DNA of 64,000 nucleotides from Acidobacteriota bacterium (GCA_003385635.1 QQUY01000001.1:1837001-1901000); one strand, 5' to 3'; positions 1 through 9,882 are shown, counted from the first letter of the stretch. The notes: generated by a model not told the origin, from the sequence alone. Translations and numbers: made by a program.

Positions 1-2847
1 ACGAAGAGCGAAGAAGCCCATCGGCTTTCGGTCAAGTTCGTTTACAATGTAGTCCGCCACCATCCCGCCCTGGTTGTAACGCTCGTCAATCACTGCCCCT
101 TGTTTTTCCTGTTGGGAATAGAAGTATCGTGTAAAGTACGTGTAACCGCCGCCGCCTGTGTTCGGCAGCCAGACGTAGGCAAGCCTTCCGTTTGAAAGGC
201 GGTCGACAAGCCGGCGGTTGTCTTCGACCCAGGCGCGTGTCCGGAGCGCGTTCTCGCTCGCGACCGGCACTACGGTGACCAAACGGGAGCCCTCTTTCGA
301 AGGCGAGTCGTTGATGCGGATTATGGTCTGTCGTCCCGCGGTACCTTCAAAAGCAGCGTATGGATTTGCGGGAGGTACGATCTCCCTTCCGTTGACTTCA
401 AGAATATAATCGCCTTCCTCGACGTCGATTCCCGGTCCGCTCAGAGGAGCGCTTAGCCCAGGGTTCCAGTTCTCACCGTCGATTATCCGCTTAAACCTGT
501 ACCTTCCATTCTCCGCGGCAAGATCCGCTCCGAGAAGGCCGACACTTATCGGATCGTCCTGCGGCACGTCGCCGCTTCCCGTCAGGTATGAATGACCGAC
601 GGTCAGTTCGCCGCCCACCATCGCGATGATGTAGCCGAGGTCAGCCCTGTGACCGGCATGGGCGACAAGCGGTAGATATTTCCGATAGATCGCTTCCCAG
701 TCGGCGCCGTGCATCTCCTCGTCGTAAAAGAACTCGCGCTGGATACGCCACGTTTCCCTGTAGATAGCCTCCCACTCGGCCTTGGGATCCACCTTCATCT
801 GAAGCTGGCTAAGGTTAAGGGCACCGTCGCCGGGCTTTGCAGGCGCGGCGGTACCGATGATCCCCATCCTCGGGCCGATCCTGTAAAGCAGCTTCTTGCG
901 GTCAGCCGAGACTGAATAGTCTGTAATCCCGGCCAAAAAAGGCGTGGTTTTCCTGTCCTTCAGCGAATACCTGTTGAGTGTCGCTACCGGGCCCTGTGCG
1001 CCGGGCTCGAGAAAGAAGAACGTTCCTTCGGGACCTGCGGTCAGCCGGCGGTAGTTCCTTGAGGGCAGATCGATCGAGATGACGCGGTTGCTGATTCCCT
1101 CAGTGTCGACCCTTATCGTTTTGTCTTCTTCCGTTTTCGCCCCGTCACCGGCCGGTTTCGGATCTTCGTCCGAGCCGGTTTTCGGCTTTGGTTCGTCGTC
1201 CGATTCCGGAAGCAGCGGAGAAGGCTCTTCTGCGCTCAGGACCGCGAGATAGACGGACCTCTCGACGGGGCGATCGACGGAGCTCATCTCCAGCCATCCC
1301 GTGCTCGGGCCATAGTCTGTACTTGCCAGGAAATAGAGGTACTTTCCGCCGGCATCGAAAGCGGGCGAGATGGAATCTGCGAGTCCATCCGTCACCTGGA
1401 ACGACTTCTTCTGATCGACGGAATATATGTAGATCGCCCTTAGATGGCTCGGGAGGTTCTTCGAATAAACGATCCATTTCGAATCCGGTGACCAGGACGC
1501 GTCAAAACTGCGGAAAGGGTCCGGATACTTGTCAGTATCAATTTTCGACGCACTGCCGTTCGAAGGATCGATCGTCCAGAGGTTTCTGTGATTGTCCTGG
1601 ATCAGGATCGACTTGCTGTCAGGCGACCACACAGGTTCGGAGAAGAATCCCTTGGTGGGAAGCGCAAAGCTTCGGGGTGCCTCGATCCCCATTGGCTCGC
1701 TCAGGACAAGCCGGTACTCACCCGTTGAATCCGAGAGCCACGCGAGAGTGCCGCCGTCTGGCGACCACGCGGGACTTCTGTCATGTGCGCCCGCACTCTG
1801 TGTCAGGTTCCTGAAATCGCCTTTCTCGGCCGGTACGGTGAAGATCTCGCCGCGGGCCTCGATCGCCGCGCGCACGCCGGTCGGGGAAAGGACGCCGTTC
1901 CGGATCATTCCTGCGACGTTCTTGAACTGCGGACGCGTCCACGGTAGATCGCCGGACACATCGATGCGAAGCCGGTTCGATCGTCCGGTCTTTGTGTCGA
2001 GCAAGTGAATGTAACCCGCTTGCTCGAAGACCACTGCGTCGTCTCCAGCGCCGGCAGACATAACGTCGAAATCATCAAAATCGGTAAGCTTTGAAACGGT
2101 TCGGGAACCGGGCTTGTACGAAAAGACATTTGCCGTGTGTTCGCGGTCGGAAATAAAGTAGACCGTGTCACCGACCCACATCGGATGGCTGTCATTGCTG
2201 TTCTCCCACGGAAGCTTTGTAGTGGACGCATTCGACAGGTCCATCAGCGTTATCGGATGGGTGCGGCCTCCCCTGTAATGCCTCCAGTAACTGGTCTCCT
2301 CCCACGCGGGGACAAACTGCATCGTTATCTCTTCATACGCAAGCCGTCCTCCGTCGGGTGAATAGCTTCCTCTTGCCGCTCTCGGAGGCGCAAGTCTCTC
2401 GGGAAGACCTCCGGAACGATCGATCGCCCACAGTTGGTAATAAGCTTCCTGCGGCGCGCTTGTCCTGGTGCTCGCAAACATTACACTGCGGCCGTCGCTG
2501 CTCCAGCCGCGAACCCTGTCCAGCGCGGGATGGTAAGTGAGCCGGACAGGATTTCCGCCGTTCGTCGAGATCACATATGCGTCGGTGTTTCCCCCAACCG
2601 TCGCGGTGAAAGCGATCTGAGATCCGTCGGGTGAGAAATGCGGTTCCGTCTCGACTCCCGGAGTCGAAGTAAGTCTTCGAGCGCGTCCTCCTGCGCGAGG
2701 CACTGTCCACAGGTCTCCTGCATATGCGAACGTCACCAGATCGCGGCTGACATCGGGATGGCGAAGTAGACGGGTGCCCTGGGCAAGAGCGGTTCCCGAT
2801 ATGAGCAATGACAGGATCGCGACGAAGATCACAATGCGCAGTTTCAT
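1..2847 (-). CDS. Tricorn-like S41 family protease, C-terminus cut by window edge
   Basis: Reading from an ATG at 2847 the frame stays open for 949 codons to the first base of the window, so the gene is partial. It starts with a signal peptide (MKLRIVIFVAILSLLISGTA, then LAQ), so the protein is exported, probably periplasmic. Repeated WD40/PD40-type blades (for example SPDGSQIAFTA) fill roughly residues 30-680. A tricorn C1-like helical domain follows, with a GELTVGHSYL stretch near residue 750 that matches the histidine of the tricorn active site. A PDZ domain (GIDVEEGDYILEVNGREI) lies near residues 805-825. The last part reads QGAVIDERYNQGG, the usual approach to the S41 catalytic core; the nucleophilic serine lies outside the window. 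The family degrades oligopeptides. The TonB receptor upstream on the same strand suggests joint use of peptides. Family assignment is firm; substrate is unknown. Confidence 0.9.
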   Translation of the reverse strand, partial: MKLRIVIFVAILSLLISGTALAQGTRLLRHPDVSRDLVTFAYAGDLWTVPRAGGRARRLTSTPGVETEPHFSPDGSQIAFTATVGGNTDAYVISTNGGNPVRLTYHPALDRVRGWSSDGRSVMFASTRTSAPQEAYYQLWAIDRSGGLPERLAPPRAARGSYSPDGGRLAYEEITMQFVPAWEETSYWRHYRGGRTHPITLMDLSNASTTKLPWENSNDSHPMWVGDTVYFISDREHTANVFSYKPGSRTVSKLTDFDDFDVMSAGAGDDAVVFEQAGYIHLLDTKTGRSNRLRIDVSGDLPWTRPQFKNVAGMIRNGVLSPTGVRAAIEARGEIFTVPAEKGDFRNLTQSAGAHDRSPAWSPDGGTLAWLSDSTGEYRLVLSEPMGIEAPRSFALPTKGFFSEPVWSPDSKSILIQDNHRNLWTIDPSNGSASKIDTDKYPDPFRSFDASWSPDSKWIVYSKNLPSHLRAIYIYSVDQKKSFQVTDGLADSISPAFDAGGKYLYFLASTDYGPSTGWLEMSSVDRPVERSVYLAVLSAEEPSPLLPESDDEPKPKTGSDEDPKPAGDGAKTEEDKTIRVDTEGISNRVISIDLPSRNYRRLTAGPEGTFFFLEPGAQGPVATLNRYSLKDRKTTPFLAGITDYSVSADRKKLLYRIGPRMGIIGTAAPAKPGDGALNLSQLQMKVDPKAEWEAIYRETWRIQREFFYDEEMHGADWEAIYRKYLPLVAHAGHRADLGYIIAMVGGELTVGHSYLTGSGDVPQDDPISVGLLGADLAAENGRYRFKRIIDGENWNPGLSAPLSGPGIDVEEGDYILEVNGREIVPPANPYAAFEGTAGRQTIIRINDSPSKEGSRLVTVVPVASENALRTRAWVEDNRRLVDRLSNGRLAYVWLPNTGGGGYTYFTRYFYSQQEKQGAVIDERYNQGGMVADYIVNELDRKPMGFFALR

Positions 2848-2967
2848 TTGAATTCGTTGGGATGAAAGCCTTTATGAATGCCAGTTCGAGTCTGACTCGA
2901 ATCTGTCTTGGGTGTACATCAGTTGCCCCCCGCCAGGGCGGGGGGCGTCCGAATCGTTAGCCGACAG

Positions 2968-5900
2968 TTAGAAAGAAACCCTGAATCCGATCTGTCCCTC
3001 TCTTCCCGGCAGGACCTGTGTCGCCGATCCGAAAGGCTCCGTCGGAATGTCGTCGCGGTTCTGCACCGCGGCGGGATTCTGACGATTCAGGATGTTGAAA
3101 AACTCGAACAGCACCTCTACCCGAACCCTTTCACCGACGTCAAATATCTTCGAAAAGCGCATATCGAGATTTACGAAGGCAGGTGCCGTGAATGCGTTTC
3201 GGCCGGCGGTAAAGTCAACGCCGTTGAAGTTACCGTTGCCGTCCGGGTCTCTGTTCTGAGTATCGAACCTGCTGAAATGGAATCCGCTCTGGGCTCGAAA
3301 GATTCCGCCGATCTGGAACTGGTATGGAAGCGTCACAACGCCGTTGACCTGGAAAATGTGATCCAGAGCCAGACTCGATGGGCCCTTGTCCAGATCGGGT
3401 CCGTTGTGGAATGTCCCGGCTTCCTGAACAAGGTTGCCGTTTCTGCTTATGAACGGGCCGTTGGCATTTGTCTGTGGAGTACAGCCGGGATCGCTGGCGG
3501 GACAAGGCTCTGTCACCACGGGCACGATACCGATCCAATTGTCTGTTGGGTTCGTGAACACTCCGCGAGAGTTATCGGTTGCCTTCGCGTAGGTGTAATT
3601 TGCACCGAGCGTGAACCGGTTGCTGAACCGCTTGTTCAGGCTAAGGACAAGCCCGTCATACTTACCTTCGTAGAAGGGTCCGAATGTAGGCAGTTCACCC
3701 GAGCCCGGAGGATCGAAGCTTCTGCCGATTCCTGCGACCCTTGAGCGGAATGCCAGATTGCTAAGTCGCGTACCGAGCAGGTTCTTGATCTCTCTGTGGT
3801 GGTAGGTTCCCTCAAAGACCATGTCGTCAAAGATTTCCCGTTGAATGCCTATGCTGAATCCGTCAGTATGCGGTGTGGCAAAGGTATCTGCCACCGCGAC
3901 CGGTGCTGCTGCCGGAGGAATGATCGGATTATTCAGAACGCCGAACGCTCCCCACTCGAAATAGCCGTCCGGCTGACCGATGGCCGCTGCTGCCTGTGTC
4001 AGGTACTGGGCCGGAGTAAGTCCGGTCAGCTGCTGAACGTTATTGATGTTGATGATCGTATTCGCCGGGATCGATGGATTCCCCTGAGCAACAACGTTAT
4101 TCAACCGGTCAACGCCGACCATCGGGCCTCCGCCGAGCGGACAAGTAGCGCTCATCTGCTGGATCTGAGCATCCGTCAGCCTGTTCGAAATGCAGGGGCC
4201 AGGCAGGCCGACCGCGAATGCAAGCATCGATATGAGACTTGGCGAGCCGTAAAAACCTCTCGGGAAGTAAAGCGATTGGACTACTCGCCTGTCAGCTCCC
4301 CCAAACTCGGGAACCTGGCTTGCGAGTCCCAAACGGAACTGGTCATAGAACCTTCCGTAGTGTCCGCGGATGATGGTCTTCGGATTCACCGCCCACGCGA
4401 AACCGATTCTCGGTGAGAAATTCGAGTCAGCTTCGAACTCCGAGTCGTGGTCGTAACGGAGTCCGAGATTAACGGTGAGATTGCGGAGGATCTTCCAGTC
4501 ATCCTGAACGTAAAAGCCGTTGTAATAGTTGTTGAGATTGATCTGCCTTGCTTCAGGGGTCGGACCCCCTGCGTCAAGCAAAAGGAAGATGCCGCTGTTC
4601 ACAGGCCCCAGAGTTACAAAGTCATCGATCGTAGCAAACAATTGATTTGTGAAGGTTTGCGGATCTGTGCCGTCGACCTTCGTCCTCAGGAACTGCCAGC
4701 CGAACTTGAAGTCGTGGTCGCCCCAGAGCTTGTTTGCGTTCGCGATAAGCGATGTGTATTTCTGGTGAGAATCTGAAGCAGTTGTCGCCGTCCCGAATTG
4801 GATTCCCGGAAGCGTGCTAAAGAATCCGCACGTCGGAGGGCAGACCTGGGGTGCCGGAAAAGCGTTCAGGAGCGTAGCGCCCGTGAATTCCGGGAATGCG
4901 GGCCGATTGTCGGAAGGCTCTCCTCGATATGCGCCTCTGAGAGTGACGATCCACGGATTGCCTTCGTCTCCGAGAAGCATCGTGTCGCCGAAGCCGAGTA
5001 AGAGAGTGCGTGCTCCACTGCTGCGGCGTGTTGAAGGGAGTCCAGAACCAGTCGCTCGCGAAAGTTGGTTTGAGTAATTGACCTCTTGAACAAGAGAGTG
5101 CCTGCCGAGTGTTTGGTTTAGCTTTAGAAAAAGGCGTGTCGCTTCGGACTCCTGAGGGCCGTCAAGTGGGTCTTCCTGATTTCGCAGAAGATTCAAGACC
5201 GTCTGGGCACCATCCGATGGGCCGAGGTCGGGATAATTGAAGTCAACGCCTCGATCTTCCTGGATCCTTTCGGCAGAACCAAAGAAGAAGAACCTGTCCT
5301 TAATGATCGGTCCGCCGCCGGCGATACTATAGTTGTAACGCTTGAGCTCCGGCGGTTCCGTTACGCCTTCTTCCAGTGAGTTTGAGGAGTCGAATGCGTC
5401 ATTACGATGGAAGAACGAGCCCACGCCGTGAAACTCATTTCCGCCGCTCTTCGTGATCACGTTTATGATCGCGCCGGATGCTTGACCGAACTCCGCCTTG
5501 TAGGCAGAGGTGAGCACCTGGAACTCCTCGATCGTCTCCTGATTAAACGGAGCGGCCGAGCCGCCGTCGACGGTGTCCTTGTTCGGATGGCCGTCAATAA
5601 AGAAGTTGTTGTTGCCGCTTCGTTCGCCGAGTACGGGATTGGCGTTGTCTCCACCGGACTGTCTGTTGATCGCTACACCCGGAACCAGTTGAAGTAGATC
5701 CAGGTATTCGCGGCCGTTGACCGGCAGTTCCTGGATCTGCTTCGGTGTGACCGTAGTTCCTGTTGAAGAGCTTGTTGTTTCGATCAGCGGGATCGTCTCT
5801 GTTACGACAACCTCTCCGCCAACCTGGCCGACCTCGAGTTGGACATTGAAAGTCGCCGTGCGATTCAGCGTCAGTTCAAACTCCGTTGATTTGGTCGCGA

Positions 5901-6237
5901 AACCTGTCTGCTCGACGGTGATCTTATACGTGCCTGCAGGAAGCGCTGCGAACCGGTAGAAGCCCTGGCTGTTCGTTACGGTGTTGCGCTCCGTTGCTAG
6001 CGTGTCGCCGCTCGCTCTGACGATAGCACCACCGATAACTGCGCCGGTCGGATCCGTTACGGTGCCTTCGATCGAAGACGTTGTGGTCTGAGCTGCGACA
6101 CTTATCGACAGGATCGACACGGCAAACAAAGCCAACAGAACAGCTGACAGCCGCTTGCCAAGAGTGCCGCGTGAAGCAGCCTCATCTTCGTTGGTCAAAT
6201 CCTCATGGAGGATCTTGAAACTGGTGATCGCATTCAT
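2968..6237 (-). CDS. Oar-like TonB-dependent receptor with carboxypeptidase regulatory domain
   Basis: 1089-residue outer-membrane beta-barrel. A hydrophobic export signal (about residues 30-50, ending SISVAAQ) follows an unusually long polar N-terminus. Then come a carboxypeptidase-regulatory-like/CnaB-type domain (SSIEGTVTDPTGAVIGGA, about residues 54-135), a plug domain (including ITKSGGNEFHGVG, about 155-275) and a long barrel that ends in phenylalanine, as outer-membrane proteins do. This Oar-like architecture is strongly expanded in Acidobacteriota; such receptors take up large substrates or act in adhesion and protease export. The start at 6237 is supported by an AGGAGA ribosome-binding site just upstream. 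It diverges from the RpiR regulator across a spacer rich in palindromes and lies 120 bp upstream of the tricorn-like protease on the same strand, so peptide uptake is a reasonable inference. Confidence 0.9.
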   Translation of the reverse strand: MNAITSFKILHEDLTNEDEAASRGTLGKRLSAVLLALFAVSILSISVAAQTTTSSIEGTVTDPTGAVIGGAIVRASGDTLATERNTVTNSQGFYRFAALPAGTYKITVEQTGFATKSTEFELTLNRTATFNVQLEVGQVGGEVVVTETIPLIETTSSSTGTTVTPKQIQELPVNGREYLDLLQLVPGVAINRQSGGDNANPVLGERSGNNNFFIDGHPNKDTVDGGSAAPFNQETIEEFQVLTSAYKAEFGQASGAIINVITKSGGNEFHGVGSFFHRNDAFDSSNSLEEGVTEPPELKRYNYSIAGGGPIIKDRFFFFGSAERIQEDRGVDFNYPDLGPSDGAQTVLNLLRNQEDPLDGPQESEATRLFLKLNQTLGRHSLVQEVNYSNQLSRATGSGLPSTRRSSGARTLLLGFGDTMLLGDEGNPWIVTLRGAYRGEPSDNRPAFPEFTGATLLNAFPAPQVCPPTCGFFSTLPGIQFGTATTASDSHQKYTSLIANANKLWGDHDFKFGWQFLRTKVDGTDPQTFTNQLFATIDDFVTLGPVNSGIFLLLDAGGPTPEARQINLNNYYNGFYVQDDWKILRNLTVNLGLRYDHDSEFEADSNFSPRIGFAWAVNPKTIIRGHYGRFYDQFRLGLASQVPEFGGADRRVVQSLYFPRGFYGSPSLISMLAFAVGLPGPCISNRLTDAQIQQMSATCPLGGGPMVGVDRLNNVVAQGNPSIPANTIININNVQQLTGLTPAQYLTQAAAAIGQPDGYFEWGAFGVLNNPIIPPAAAPVAVADTFATPHTDGFSIGIQREIFDDMVFEGTYHHREIKNLLGTRLSNLAFRSRVAGIGRSFDPPGSGELPTFGPFYEGKYDGLVLSLNKRFSNRFTLGANYTYAKATDNSRGVFTNPTDNWIGIVPVVTEPCPASDPGCTPQTNANGPFISRNGNLVQEAGTFHNGPDLDKGPSSLALDHIFQVNGVVTLPYQFQIGGIFRAQSGFHFSRFDTQNRDPDGNGNFNGVDFTAGRNAFTAPAFVNLDMRFSKIFDVGERVRVEVLFEFFNILNRQNPAAVQNRDDIPTEPFGSATQVLPGREGQIGFRVSF

Positions 6238-6731
6238 ACCTAAGTCTCCTTTGTGAACAGAATTATTACGCTGCCGAAAGATCTCGAGGGGTCCTGACGC
6301 CTATTCCTAGCTGGTGCTTCTTTGAAGCTCAGGTGTGACCTGGCTGTTAAATGTTTCACATTTCTACACGAATCAATGCACGCTGTCAACAAAACGCACA
6401 GATTATTGCACATTTTTCTTTCGTCAGGGCACTCCTAATTCAATTGTGTTTCGAACAGATAAGATATAACTTCTGTATTTAATGAAGATGGGTAGGTTTA
6501 AGCACTTGCGCAACTAGTTGTGCATATTAAAATGCAACAGGTGCAACATCTGTTGCGTTCGTTGCAAAATTGCATTAAGATACACGCTCTGCCATGGTCA
6601 CAGGCTTAACGGCTTGTTCGAAAAGTCGGCGGATCGATCAGTAGGGACCACGTCGAACCGAACGATCGAACGGCAGAACCGAGGCCGGCCGGCGAAAAGC
6701 ATATGACCCTTGCGGGAAGGAAACACCTACG
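6238..6731. promoter_or_regulatory. Divergent control region with TGCAA-type palindrome cluster
   Basis: 494-bp spacer between the divergent TonB receptor and RpiR genes. Four palindromic elements sit in tandem or overlap: GCGCAACTAGTTGTGC (6508-6523, one mismatch between arms), TGCATATTAAAATGCA (6521-6536), perfect 7-bp arms GCAACAG/CTGTTGC (6534-6556) and GTTGCAAAATTGCA (6561-6574). Further TGCAC elements occur at 6370-6415 on the receptor side. The arrangement looks like operators for a dimeric repressor; the adjacent RpiR protein is the natural candidate. That is an inference from position. No gene is supported in this stretch. Confidence 0.55.
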
Positions 6732-7685
6732 ATGGGGAAACGAGGCGGAAAGAAGCAGAACGGCAAGGCGCCAACGCTGGATCTTCCGGTCGGTGACCGT
6801 AAAGAGCAGGACGCAAGTGCCTCTCAAACCACAAGGCTTGGAGGAAGATTTGTCCGGAAGAAGGATTCGCTGAGCAAAAGCCGCAGGAACCTACTGCGGC
6901 AGATACTCGATGATGCTGACGAGACCTATTTCCTTTCCTCGAGGGAAATGAGCGAACGCTATGATGTACACGCCGCCACGATAATCAGGACCGTTCAGGC
7001 TCTCGGCTACGAAAAGTTCGCAGACTTTGCCCACGATCTTCGCGAGCATTTCGTAATGCAGATCACTCCCTACTCGTCTATGAGGGCGGCGGAAAGGACT
7101 CATCTGAGCGTCCACGACCGTATCCTCCACAGCGTCGACAAGGACATTGAGAACATCAACAAATTTCGGGCCGCGCTCGACCCCGACCTGATCGGCGACA
7201 TTGCGAACCGGATCAATGAAGCCCGCAGTATTGTCGTGATCGGTATCGATTTTGCCGCCTCACTTGCGAACTCTCTTTCGTATGGCCTGGTCAGGCTCGG
7301 ATATACCGCCGACTGTCCGACAGGTTCGACCGGCGTCCTGCAGAACAGGCTGAGGATCATGACCACCGACGATCTCTTGATCGCCATCAGCTTCGGTCGA
7401 GGGCTGAGGGAAACTGTAGAAGCGGTAAAGAGCGCCGAGCGGCGCAATATTCCTACGTTCGGGATCACCAATGGGGACGCAACGCCGATTGCTAAACACT
7501 GCGACTCCTACCTGGTGGCGACGATCGCCAGGACATCGTTCCTCGATTCGTACGTAGCTCCGGTCGCGGCGATCAATGCGATCCTCGTGGCGAGCGCTCA
7601 CAGCCAGTCGGAAAGGGCCCTGGAGCATTTGAAGAAGAGCGAGGAAGAGTACGAGGCCAGCAACCGCTGGTATTCAGGTTCGTGA
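6732..7685 (+). CDS. MurR/RpiR family transcriptional regulator (HTH + SIS)
   Basis: 317 residues. After a Lys/Arg-rich low-complexity N-terminus (about 1-50) comes an RpiR-type helix-turn-helix (LSSREMSERYDVHAATIIRT and GYEKFADFAHDLRE, about residues 75-120), then a SIS sugar-phosphate/sugar-amine binding domain (about 145-290, with IVVIGIDFAASLANSLSYGL and DDLLIAISFGRGLRETVEAV). RpiR proteins bind DNA as dimers and sense phosphosugars or related metabolites through the SIS domain. The basic N-terminal extension is longer than usual. It is the first gene of a run with the GNAT and racemase genes (37- and 21-bp gaps) and diverges from the TonB receptor, so it may control both sides. The effector cannot be read from sequence. 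Confidence 0.9.
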   Translation: MGKRGGKKQNGKAPTLDLPVGDRKEQDASASQTTRLGGRFVRKKDSLSKSRRNLLRQILDDADETYFLSSREMSERYDVHAATIIRTVQALGYEKFADFAHDLREHFVMQITPYSSMRAAERTHLSVHDRILHSVDKDIENINKFRAALDPDLIGDIANRINEARSIVVIGIDFAASLANSLSYGLVRLGYTADCPTGSTGVLQNRLRIMTTDDLLIAISFGRGLRETVEAVKSAERRNIPTFGITNGDATPIAKHCDSYLVATIARTSFLDSYVAPVAAINAILVASAHSQSERALEHLKKSEEEYEASNRWYSGS

Positions 7686-7721
7686 TCGCCGCAATGCGGC
7701 ACTGCAGACTGGATCTGATAA

Positions 7722-8582
7722 ATGACCACCGGAACGACGACATCGGGAATCGCGATACGCGACATTGCAGAAATAGGCGAGATGCGCGCGGTAGAAGAAA
7801 TGCAGCGCGAGGCTTGGGGGATAGACGATCTGTCGATCGTGCCGTATACGCAGCTCTCGGCCGCGGTACACGTAGGCGGAACTTTGCTCGGGGCCTTCGA
7901 TGGCGACCGTCTGGTCGGTTTCGTCTACGGTTTCTACGGTCATTTCAGGAACGAGGTGGTCCACCATTCCCATATGCTGGCGGTCGACCCCGAGTACCGT
8001 GACAAGAATCTGGGTTTTCGCCTGAAGGCGGACCAGCTGAACAGGGTCCGAGGAGATGGCTTCGCAAAGCGAATGACCTGGACGTTCGACCCACTGCGTT
8101 CGTTGAACGCCTATTTCAACTTCGCCAAGCTGGGAGTCGTTTCGGATACCTATTTAGTAAATGTGTACGGCGAGGACGCGGCCAGTTTCATGCACAGGAC
8201 CGGGACAGACCGACTGCTCGTAAGCTGGTTCGTGAACAGCGAACGGGTCCTCTCGGTTTTGGCAGATGCGGGCGGCGGCTCCTATGCGACGAAAACGGAT
8301 CCCCGATCTGAGATCGAGTATCTTCTCCGCGTCTCGGAAAGCGGGCTTCCCGTTCGGGAGGCGACTATCCGTGGACAGGAACGCCTGGCGATCGAGATCC
8401 CGGCTGACATCGGCGAGGTCGAGAAGAGCGACCTGAAAGCCGCAAAGCTCTGGAGGGGCGGAACTCGAAACGCATTTCTTGAGGCTTTGAGGGCCGGTTT
8501 CATCGCTACGGGATTCAGGCGAGAGGGCGAAGGGTCCGGGTCGTATGTTCTTGAACGGACCGGGATCGACCAGTATCGATAG
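7722..8582 (+). CDS. GNAT acyltransferase of the COG3375 type, candidate N-succinyltransferase
   Basis: 286 residues. The N-terminal half has the GNAT core: LVGFVYGFYG, then MLAVDPEYRDKNLGFRLKADQ, which is the acyl-CoA-binding R/Q-x-x-G-x-G/A-like segment (about residues 66-105). The C-terminal half is the family-specific extension seen in this predicted acetyltransferase group. Genes of this type are repeatedly found next to N-succinylamino-acid racemases, where the transferase makes N-succinyl-D-amino acids from succinyl-CoA. Here it lies 21 bp upstream of exactly such a racemase and 37 bp downstream of the RpiR regulator. Substrate assignment rests on this context, not on residues I can identify. 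ATG at 7722 is used. Confidence 0.82.
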   Translation: MTTGTTTSGIAIRDIAEIGEMRAVEEMQREAWGIDDLSIVPYTQLSAAVHVGGTLLGAFDGDRLVGFVYGFYGHFRNEVVHHSHMLAVDPEYRDKNLGFRLKADQLNRVRGDGFAKRMTWTFDPLRSLNAYFNFAKLGVVSDTYLVNVYGEDAASFMHRTGTDRLLVSWFVNSERVLSVLADAGGGSYATKTDPRSEIEYLLRVSESGLPVREATIRGQERLAIEIPADIGEVEKSDLKAAKLWRGGTRNAFLEALRAGFIATGFRREGEGSGSYVLERTGIDQYR

Positions 8583-8603
8583 AAGGCACTTTCGGAGCAA
8601 TTT

Positions 8604-9728
8604 ATGGACAAATTGCATATGAAAGAAGTGCGGCTCAGCGAGATCGCAATGCCGCTGAAGTCGGCGTTCGAAACGAGCTTCGGCGTGACGACCGCACGAA
8701 GGGTGATAGTCGTTCGCTTATCGGATGGAAACGGTTCTTTCGGCTACGGCGAATGCACGGCGATGGACGGGCCCTTCTATAACCACGAGACGGTCGATTC
8801 CGCGTGGGGCGTGATCTCGCGGTTCATCGTGCCGATACTTCGAAGGTCGGGAGTCAAAAGCGCCGGCGGAGTCGAAGAGACGCTCGGTTCGATCCAAGGA
8901 AACCGGATGGCCATCGCGGCGATCGAGACCGCGGCGTGGGACCTTGAAGCTGTCAGGAGCGAACGGCCGCTTTGGCAGCTTCTCGGCGGCAAGCAGACCG
9001 AGATCGACTGCGGCGTTTCGATAGGTATACAGGAGAGCCCGGAAAGGCTGGTTGAGAAGGTCGGAAAAGAGATCGCCAGCGGTTATCAGCGAATCAAGAT
9101 CAAGATAAAGCCGGGCGCGGATCTGGACCTGGTGAGCGCCGTCCGGCGCGAATTCCCGGACATAAGATTGTCGGTAGATGCGAATGCCGCGTACAGGCTT
9201 GAAAAGGATATCGACCTGATGAAGGAGCTTGACGAATATGACCTGCTGATGATCGAACAGCCTCTCGCCGGGGGCGCATTGCTGGACCATTCAAAGCTGC
9301 AGGCGAAGATCAGCACTCCGATCTGCCTCGACGAATCGATCACGTCCCTTGCGGACGCCAAACAGGCGGTCGATATGGACGCCTGCCGGATAATCAACAT
9401 CAAGCTGGGCCGCGTGGGAGGCCACACGGCAGCGAGAGCGATCCAGGACTATGCGGTCGGGAAAGGGATCCCGGTATGGTGCGGGGGAATGCTCGAGACC
9501 GGTATCGGCCGTGCGCACAACATCGCGATGTCTACATTGGAAGGGTTCACCCTGCCCGGAGACGTGTCTGCTTCAGCTAGATACTGGGACAAGGACATCA
9601 CCGAGCCGGTCGTTGAAGTGAGCCCTGCGGGTACGATCTGCGTCCCCAACAACAAGGGCATCGGCTACGGCGTCAACGAAGAATGTGTCACCGGCCTGAC
9701 CGTCCGCTCCGAAACATTCGAGCTATGA
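8604..9728 (+). CDS. o-Succinylbenzoate synthase / N-succinylamino-acid racemase, enolase superfamily
   Basis: 374 residues, normal length for the MenC/NSAR subgroup. Catalytic features are all present: the paired lysines in RIKIKIKPG (about residue 160), the metal ligands in VDANAAY (Asp), MIEQPL (Glu) and CLDESI (Asp), and the acid/base lysine in INIKLGRVGG. The signature WCGGMLETGIGRAHN near residue 300 is typical of the OSBS/NSAR subgroup and argues against dipeptide epimerase. OSBS acts in menaquinone synthesis; NSAR interconverts N-succinyl-D- and L-amino acids. No other men gene is nearby, but a COG3375-like GNAT gene is directly upstream, which favours the racemase role in D- to L-amino-acid conversion. 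The L-desuccinylase that would complete the path is not in this window. Confidence 0.88.
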   Translation: MDKLHMKEVRLSEIAMPLKSAFETSFGVTTARRVIVVRLSDGNGSFGYGECTAMDGPFYNHETVDSAWGVISRFIVPILRRSGVKSAGGVEETLGSIQGNRMAIAAIETAAWDLEAVRSERPLWQLLGGKQTEIDCGVSIGIQESPERLVEKVGKEIASGYQRIKIKIKPGADLDLVSAVRREFPDIRLSVDANAAYRLEKDIDLMKELDEYDLLMIEQPLAGGALLDHSKLQAKISTPICLDESITSLADAKQAVDMDACRIINIKLGRVGGHTAARAIQDYAVGKGIPVWCGGMLETGIGRAHNIAMSTLEGFTLPGDVSASARYWDKDITEPVVEVSPAGTICVPNNKGIGYGVNEECVTGLTVRSETFEL

Positions 9729-9882
9729 AAGCTGCGATGAGCTTCCGGCCGTCGCCTCAATCCGTGCCACTTTTACCATACGAACTCATCGTTCACTTTC
9801 CAGGCCGGGAGGATGTTGTCTACGGCAACCGCTCTTCCACATTCCCAACAGCTGGGTTCGGCACTTTCAAACTGGTCTGAAG

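Noticed and set aside
8604..9728. L-Ala-D/L-Glu epimerase of murein recycling
   Set aside because: The RpiR neighbour made this tempting, but the GGMLETGIGRAHN signature and the COG3375-type neighbour fit the OSBS/NSAR subgroup better.
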